Assembly (NCBI GenBank): GCA_034437215.1 | Contig: DAOTVC010000006.1 | Span: 1 to 64,000 of the forward strand | Length of the DNA: 64,000 nucleotides | Origin: DAOTVC01 sp034437215 | GTDB lineage: Bacteria > Chloroflexota > Anaerolineae > B4-G1 > SLSP01 | Reading direction: 5' to 3' | Part shown: piece after piece, positions 60,872 through 64,000 of the stretch | Position numbering within the stretch: the first letter of the stretch is position 1 | How the letters are laid out: each line of letters opens with the position of its first letter | The notes under the pieces: model-generated | The model's database searches: none | Told to the model about the DNA's origin: nothing | Seen by the model: the letters and a program-made list of their open reading frames with translations, nothing else | Translations under genes and position numbers: made by a program

Positions 60872-61861
60872 TCAGTACCCCCGCTCCACACGCACCCGGT
60901 TGGAGGGCGCTTCGCCACGAGCCAGAGCGTTGAGGAGTTCGGCAAGATCGTGCACTCGGGCCTCCTCGACGGCGTCCGTCCCCAGACCTCCCGCCCGGTG
61001 GGGGCTCAGCACCACGTTGTCGAGGTCGTGAAAGGGATAGGTGGAGGGAGGGGTGTGGACCCGAGCCTCCTCCACGCCGTAGCCGGCATCCTTGCCCGCC
61101 GGGTAGTTGTACCAGACGTCGATGGCGGCGGCGTGCAGCGTGCCGTCGCGGAGGGCGACGAAGAGCGCCTCCTCATCGACGATGGGACCGCGCGCGACGT
61201 TCACCAGGATCGCCCGGGCAGGGAGCCGGGCCAGCTCCGGCGCGCCGATGAGCCCCGTCGTCTCCTCCGTGTGGGGCAGCGCGACGATGAGGACGTCGCT
61301 CCGGGGCAGGAGAGCGTCCAGCGCCTCCGGAGGATGGATGAACGCCGGATCGTCACCGGGGCGCACACGATGTCGCAGGGCGTGCACCTCCATGCCCAGG
61401 CAGCGGCAGAGTCGCGCCACCCGCTGACCGATGGCCCCGTAGCCCAGGATGAGCGCCCTTTTCCCTGCCAGGTGGACGGCGGGATTGGGCCCGTAACGCG
61501 GGGTCCAATCGTGCCGGCGCAGCGCACGGTCCGGCGGCAGCAGGTGCTTCGCGGCTGCCAGCAGGAGCGCCAGCGTCATCTCGGCGACGAAGGTCGCGTT
61601 GTGGTGCAGATTGTAGACGGTCAGCTGGGGAAAGTCGCCGAGGAGCGCGCGCGTCTCCTCGGGCAGCCCGGCCCAGGGGATAACGAGCGTCTGCAGCCGG
61701 GGGCTTGCTTCCAGAGCCGCCCGGGAGGGACGACCCGCCACAAGCACCTCGTACTCCGGAGCCGCGGGCAGCTCGGGGCCGTAGGTGAGCCGGACCTGCT
61801 CCGCCAGCCGCTCCTCCAAGTAGATCTGCCACCGGCGGACCGGAGGATGGTAAAGGTGCAC
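60872..61861 (-). CDS. D-2-hydroxyacid dehydrogenase family protein
   Basis: 329 residues from GTG 61861 (start uncertain; a good GGAGGG lies 14 bases upstream, closer to an ATT codon at 61870). NAD-binding motif LILGYGAIGQRVARL, then TEETTGLIGAPELARLPARA and ILVNVARGPIVDEEAL; catalytic Arg, Glu and His are in NVARG, GVEEARVHTPP and LSPHRAGG. Such enzymes reduce 2-ketoacids (or oxidise 2-hydroxyacids), including glyoxylate and hydroxypyruvate. Short gap and overlap with the Lon-N gene upstream suggest co-transcription. Confidence 0.85.
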   Translation of the reverse strand: MHLYHPPVRRWQIYLEERLAEQVRLTYGPELPAAPEYEVLVAGRPSRAALEASPRLQTLVIPWAGLPEETRALLGDFPQLTVYNLHHNATFVAEMTLALLLAAAKHLLPPDRALRRHDWTPRYGPNPAVHLAGKRALILGYGAIGQRVARLCRCLGMEVHALRHRVRPGDDPAFIHPPEALDALLPRSDVLIVALPHTEETTGLIGAPELARLPARAILVNVARGPIVDEEALFVALRDGTLHAAAIDVWYNYPAGKDAGYGVEEARVHTPPSTYPFHDLDNVVLSPHRAGGLGTDAVEEARVHDLAELLNALARGEAPSNRVRVERGY

Positions 61862-61922
61862 GGTTAGAATGTCAGCCCTCCTTCTCAATAAGCACGCGCA
61901 TTGAACGTGGCACTTGTACCCC

Positions 61923-62588
61923 TCAGCTGAAGGAGAAACTACCCAGATCCTCGGGGGGCTGGCGTTCCAGCATCGCATGGATGAGGGCTACCTCCCGTCT
62001 GAAGAGCTGCAGGAGATCCTCCAAGAGCGCCAGAGCATCCGTTGCAGCGAGAAGGGGCTGCTTCTGCCGGGCCGCCACCTGCAGCAGGTGTGCGGCCAGA
62101 TAGGCCAGAGGCAGAGCCCCCCGGGGCAGGAAGCTCCGCTCGAACTCCATCTCGTGGAAATCGGAGAGCCGTCTCAGATAGACCGCTACCCAGGGCAGGA
62201 GCCGGCGCCCTCGCTTCTCGACCTCCGCCGGGTCTCCTAGGGGCAAGGGATATTCGACGACCCTGGCCGTCAGGTAGGGAAGTTCGTGGTGCAGGTCGAC
62301 GATACGGAAGCGCTCCCGCCCCACGGCCACGACGTTCATGCGCCCTTCAGAGAGACGCTGCACCTGGACGATCTTGGCCGTACAACCGACACTGTGGGGG
62401 GCGGGCAAGGGGGCGAAGGCCTCGGTGCCCTCTCTGATCAATACCACACCGAAGGAGCGCTCCCCCGCCAGACAGGCCTTCATCATCTGCTTGTACCGCG
62501 ACTCGAAGATGTAGAGCGTGATAGGCATGCCGGGGAAGAGCACGGTGTTCAACGGAAACAGCGGCAGTTCAGATTTTGATACAGACAC
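61923..62588 (-). CDS. LON peptidase N-terminal (substrate-binding) domain protein
   Basis: 221 residues, stand-alone Lon N domain without ATPase or protease parts. ELPLFPLNTVLFPGMPITLYIFESRY is the classic start, followed by GVVLIREGTEAF and VVAVGRERFRIVDLH. Members of this group bind unfolded proteins or act as adaptors; function unknown. GTG start with GGAG close upstream. A very good promoter (TATAAT) lies in front. Confidence 0.9.
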   Translation of the reverse strand: MSVSKSELPLFPLNTVLFPGMPITLYIFESRYKQMMKACLAGERSFGVVLIREGTEAFAPLPAPHSVGCTAKIVQVQRLSEGRMNVVAVGRERFRIVDLHHELPYLTARVVEYPLPLGDPAEVEKRGRRLLPWVAVYLRRLSDFHEMEFERSFLPRGALPLAYLAAHLLQVAARQKQPLLAATDALALLEDLLQLFRREVALIHAMLERQPPEDLGSFSFS

Positions 62589-62611
62589 GAGCTCCGTCCC
62601 TCCTTAGGATC

Positions 62612-62640
62612 ATTATACGTGCGTTTTGGCGGTCTCCAAA
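62612..62640 (-). promoter_or_regulatory. Promoter of the Lon-N gene (minus strand)
   Basis: On the minus strand, TTTGGA (62635-62640) and TATAAT (62612-62617) are separated by 17 bases, an almost consensus sigma-70 type promoter 24 bases before the GTG at 62588. Confidence 0.7.
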
Positions 62641-62657
62641 CGCAGGCCTCCGGAGAG

Positions 62658-62670
62658 TGTGACGGTCACA
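62658..62670. promoter_or_regulatory. Palindrome TGTGACGGTCACA in a divergent promoter region
   Basis: TGTGA-CGG-TCACA is a perfect inverted repeat between the divergent Lon-N and LiaF-like genes. It has CRP/FNR-like half sites but a spacer of 3 rather than 6, so it may be a different operator. No regulator is evident. Confidence 0.3.
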
Positions 62671-62778
62671 TTTAGAGATATGACCCCCAACGTACCGGAG
62701 AGCACATCCCCAGGTCGCTCCCTTCTGATAGACTGGGAGCAGAGATTGAGAAAAAGGTTCAGTCAACAGGAGGACATC

Positions 62779-63318
62779 GTGAATAGTAACAACAAGAAGA
62801 CCAAGAATCTCGTCGGTGGTCTGCTGCTCATCCTCGTGGGCGCGCTGCTGCTCGCCGCACGCTTCACCGACTCCGACATTCTGGGGCTCGCCATTCCCCT
62901 GCTGCTGGGGCTGGGCTTCCTCGCCTGGGCGCTCACGGCACGCTCCGTCGGGCTTCTCATCCCGGGGGGTATCCTCACGGGGATCGGGACGGGCGCCCTG
63001 CTCATCGAGAGCATCGGTGCCAACCTGAGCGAGAGCGGCGAAGGCGGGCTCTTCCTCGTCGCCTTCGCCGGCGGGTGGGGCCTCATCTCCCTGCTGGCGG
63101 CGCTGGTTCTAAAGACGGAGATGTGGTGGCCCCTCATCCCCGCTGCCATTATCGGAGCCGTGGGCGGGGCGCTGCTCATCGGCGGGACCGCGCTCAAGGT
63201 GCTCGAGCTCGTCAATGACCTCTGGCCCCTGGGGCTCATCATCATCGGGCTCTATCTCCTCCTCTGGCGCCGTGGATATGCGATCAAAGAGACGCAGGAC
63301 GAAGAGGTGGAGGCATGA
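62779..63318 (+). CDS. Small membrane protein, LiaF/DUF5668-like
   Basis: 179 residues from GTG 62779, with CAGGAGG five bases upstream. Six or so short hydrophobic segments in paired turns (GGLLLILVGALLLAARF; LGLAIPLLLGLGFLAWAL; LWPLGLIIIGLYLLLWRR) and a charged tail EETQDEEVEA-like end (KETQDEEVEA). It resembles LiaF/LiaI-type membrane proteins. The last four bases overlap the next start (ATGA). Function unknown, perhaps envelope stress. Confidence 0.75.
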   Translation: MNSNNKKTKNLVGGLLLILVGALLLAARFTDSDILGLAIPLLLGLGFLAWALTARSVGLLIPGGILTGIGTGALLIESIGANLSESGEGGLFLVAFAGGWGLISLLAALVLKTEMWWPLIPAAIIGAVGGALLIGGTALKVLELVNDLWPLGLIIIGLYLLLWRRGYAIKETQDEEVEA

Positions 63319-64000
63319 ACACACGGATAGCCACTCGATCCGCAAAGGTAGAGCCGACTGCGGGGATGGCGTGGGGAGTATCTCTCCTGCTGGGGGCGCT
63401 CCCCATTCTCCTGCAAGAACTGACAGGCAGCGTGCCGGACGCCTACACTTGGATAGGCAGCGGCGCCCTCCTCCTGCTGTTGACCCTGAGCTTCGCCATC
63501 CGGACGCTGAAACCCCTGCGCCTCTTCTTCGTCCTCTCCATAGTCCTGCTTGTGGGCATGAATCTGATCGACGTGGTGATGGCAACCTCACTCTGGCAGC
63601 AGGGGTTCGGACGGGGTCCTTGGGTCCGCGGGATGCTCGGCACGCAGCTCTGGCGGCTCGCCATCGCCCTGGTCACCCTCGCCGTCCTCTTCGCCGCCGG
63701 GCTCAGACGTCGCGACTTCTTCCTGGTCAAGGGTGATCTCGACGCCCCCGTGGGGGCCGTGAAAATCCTGGGTATCGAGGGGGCGGAGCGCTGGAACACT
63801 CTGGGACGGAACTTCGCCCTTATGATCAGCTCCGGCACCCTCGTCTTCCTCCTACTGGGGTTCCGGCCCTCCACGGCAGCACTGGCCCGTCTCCTACCCC
63901 TCTTCCCGGCCGTCCTGCTCCTGGCAGCGATGAACGCCTTCTTCGAGGAGCTCGTCTACCGGGCCGCCATGATCGGCGCCCTGCGCCCTGCCGTCGGTGC
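63315..64000 (+). CDS. CPBP-family (CAAX/Abi) membrane protease, 3'-truncated by the window
   Basis: The frame opens at ATG 63315 (ATGA overlap with the previous gene) and stays open to base 64000. Eight or so hydrophobic segments cover most of the visible 228 residues. Near the end, MNAFFEELVYRAAMIGAL carries the EExxxR motif of CPBP intramembrane proteases. Second His motifs would lie outside the window. Such proteins process prenylated or other membrane substrates, or act in bacteriocin immunity. Confidence 0.8.
   Translation, partial: MNTRIATRSAKVEPTAGMAWGVSLLLGALPILLQELTGSVPDAYTWIGSGALLLLLTLSFAIRTLKPLRLFFVLSIVLLVGMNLIDVVMATSLWQQGFGRGPWVRGMLGTQLWRLAIALVTLAVLFAAGLRRRDFFLVKGDLDAPVGAVKILGIEGAERWNTLGRNFALMISSGTLVFLLLGFRPSTAALARLLPLFPAVLLLAAMNAFFEELVYRAAMIGALRPAVG

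Overview
The window is a high-GC, gene-dense bacterial segment of about 50 protein genes, with no rRNA, tRNA or CRISPR that I can see. Several features suggest an uncultured Chloroflexota (Anaerolineae-like) chromosome. These are a STAND/TPR regulator with a C-terminal BTAD domain, lipoprotein binding proteins with acidic Thr/Pro/Glu linkers, GT39-type membrane glycosyltransferases carrying extra C-terminal domains, a secreted peptidase ending in YLPLVVAGW, and many intergenic palindromes built from short permuted words. The taxon is an inference; no marker gene is present.

Left part (1-20100). A partial membrane protein, a BTAD regulator, a methyltransferase and two small hypotheticals are followed by a same-strand catabolic block: SDR, FabH-like thiolase-fold enzyme, CoA-transferase, two alpha/beta hydrolases, SCP-x-type thiolase and DUF35 partner. 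This block runs into a complete branched-chain-amino-acid-type ABC importer (livK-G-F-H-M). I infer uptake of an organic acid or amide and its CoA-dependent breakdown to acyl-CoA. An S23 four-helix-bundle gene sits inside the block, bounded exactly by palindromic arms.

Middle part (20300-31290). This is an oligopeptide-uptake locus. A single ORF fuses an OppB-type permease, an OppC-type permease and an extracytoplasmic M28-type domain. It is followed, after a strong promoter and a structured leader, by oppD, oppF, oppA, a second oppB and a second oppC, ending in a rho-independent terminator. The M28-type domain lacks two key catalytic or metal residues.

Right part (31300-64000). This holds a secretion-less M23-SH3-glycosidase-HhH protein, a CBS/CorC membrane protein, a sulfatase-like enzyme, a GT39, a TgpA-DUF58-MoxR operon, a DegV-GNAT-MFS-EamA run, an AIM24 protein, a sugar kinase/nucleotidyltransferase pair with an ABC-exporter remnant, a ketopantoate-reductase-like protein coupled to an MBL lipoprotein, a GT39-propeller fusion, an S51 peptidase, an intact secreted M28 peptidase, a hydroxyacid dehydrogenase, a Lon-N-domain protein, and a C-terminally cut CPBP protease at the edge.

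Intergenic landscape. There are at least eight families of short-word palindromes, often directly touching stop codons. Three copies of a 107-120 bp MITE-like element have terminal inverted repeats; two have perfect 9-bp target duplications and one a degenerate pair. A fourth decayed copy supplies the C-terminus of the methyltransferase. An 89-bp dispersed repeat and an exact 35-bp repeat occur twice each. The strongest candidates for undescribed biology are the OppB-OppC-M28 fusion, the S23-gene-in-a-palindrome element with its ORF-less relatives, and the MITE family whose core is one of these palindromes.
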